Assembly (NCBI GenBank): GCA_016649925.1
Contig: JAENWO010000219.1
Location: forward strand, 1 to 5,064
Direction: 5' to 3'
Source: Actinomycetales bacterium
GTDB lineage: Bacteria > Actinomycetota > Actinomycetes > Actinomycetales > Beutenbergiaceae
DNA length: 5,064 nucleotides
Shown: one piece after another, positions 4,816-5,064 of the stretch
How the letters are laid out: every line of letters begins with the position of its first letter
Position numbering within the stretch: the first letter of the stretch is position 1
Translations under genes and position numbers: made by a program
The notes under the pieces: generated by a model
Databases searched by the model: none
What the model was told of the DNA's origin: nothing
The model's input: the letters and a program-made list of their open reading frames with translations, nothing else

Positions 4816-5064
4816 GTGGCCTCACCGCCGTCGTCCGGGATCTCGGTGGCCCCCACGCGCAAGGCGTCCACGCGACGACCGTCCATCACCTCGACGCGCA
4901 GGAGCACACCCGGGACGGCCACCTCGTCGCCCACGGCGGGCAGCCGACCCAGGGACGTCATGACCAGCCCGCCGAGCGTCTCGTACGGCGCCTCGTCCGG
5001 GACCGCGAGACCGGTGTGGTGATACAGCTCGTCGGGGCGGAGCGTGCCCGGCACGATCCAGGAC
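4812..5064 (-). CDS. C-terminal part of a CNNM/CBS protein: CorC/HlyC transporter-associated domain (5' end outside the window)
   Basis: The frame is open to the right edge, so the gene continues beyond the window; about 83 residues are visible. They read WIVPGTLRPDELYHHTGLAVPD, then APYETLGGLVMTSLGRLPAVGDEVAV, then LLRVEVMDGRRVDALRV. This matches the CorC/HlyC C-terminal domain by its W-x-V-x-G-x-L opening, the Y-x-T-L-G-G-L core, the G-R-x-P-x-x-G-D turn and the closing V-x-x-x-D-G-R-R strand. The missing upstream part is expected to hold a DUF21 domain and a CBS pair, as in the coupled downstream gene. A GTG at 5054 lies inside the domain and is not the real start. The stop TGA (4814-4812) overlaps the next gene's GTG by the GTGA arrangement, so both belong to one operon. 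Confidence 0.9.
   Translation of the reverse strand, partial: SWIVPGTLRPDELYHHTGLAVPDEAPYETLGGLVMTSLGRLPAVGDEVAVPGVLLRVEVMDGRRVDALRVGATEIPDDGGEAT

Noticed and set aside
3503..4825. 440-residue minus-strand frame overlapping the CNNM gene
   Set aside because: It is out of frame with the clear DUF21/CBS protein, is extremely Arg-rich and runs through the regulatory leader of the peptidase.
3883..5022. 379-residue plus-strand frame opposite the CNNM pair
   Set aside because: Antisense shadow in GC-rich DNA, rich in Asp/Arg/Gly/His, with no recognisable domain or start signal.

Overview
The window is high-GC, densely packed chromosomal DNA of an actinobacterium. The evidence is G/C-ending codons, frequent GTG starts, TANNNT-type -10 boxes without a clear -35, a long Gly/Pro/Gln/Tyr-rich single-pass membrane protein, and a DUF21/CBS protein pair joined by a GTGA stop/start overlap. 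The style of the proteins, such as a 'TRRQLREQ' N-terminus on an M23 peptidase, resembles Micrococcales (Cellulomonas/Georgenia-like). That placement is a guess from memory, not a measurement.

Layout from left to right: the first 73 bases are the 5' end of a minus-strand gene with no identifiable function. A very strong hairpin terminator (92-129) follows, then a minus-strand gene (151-1260) for a low-complexity, membrane-anchored, probably cell-surface protein of 369 residues with three in-frame tandem DNA repeats. A divergent tRNA-Arg(CCG) lies at 1416-1488. It is followed on the plus strand by an aldose 1-epimerase (1547-2461) whose start looks leaderless. Convergent to it, with only 13 bases between stops, is a membrane-anchored M23 metallopeptidase (2475-3506, minus). 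A 184-base leader upstream of the peptidase carries three tandem 11-bp repeats resembling the binding site of an OmpR-family regulator, MtrA being the best guess. Further right are two translationally coupled minus-strand CNNM/DUF21-CBS membrane proteins. The downstream one is complete (3691-4815). Of the upstream one only the C-terminal CorC/HlyC domain is inside the window (4812-5064).

Most of the window is envelope biology: a surface protein, a peptidoglycan hydrolase and a pair of putative cation-transport membrane proteins. The sugar epimerase and tRNA are housekeeping genes. I see no mobile element, CRISPR array, toxin-antitoxin pair or defence system, and nothing that amounts to a new multi-gene system. 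The parts most worth following up are regulatory: the repeat array in front of the peptidase, a matching 9-mer at the left-edge promoter, and two start regions with identical leaderless geometry. No gene-free stretch exceeds 300 bases.
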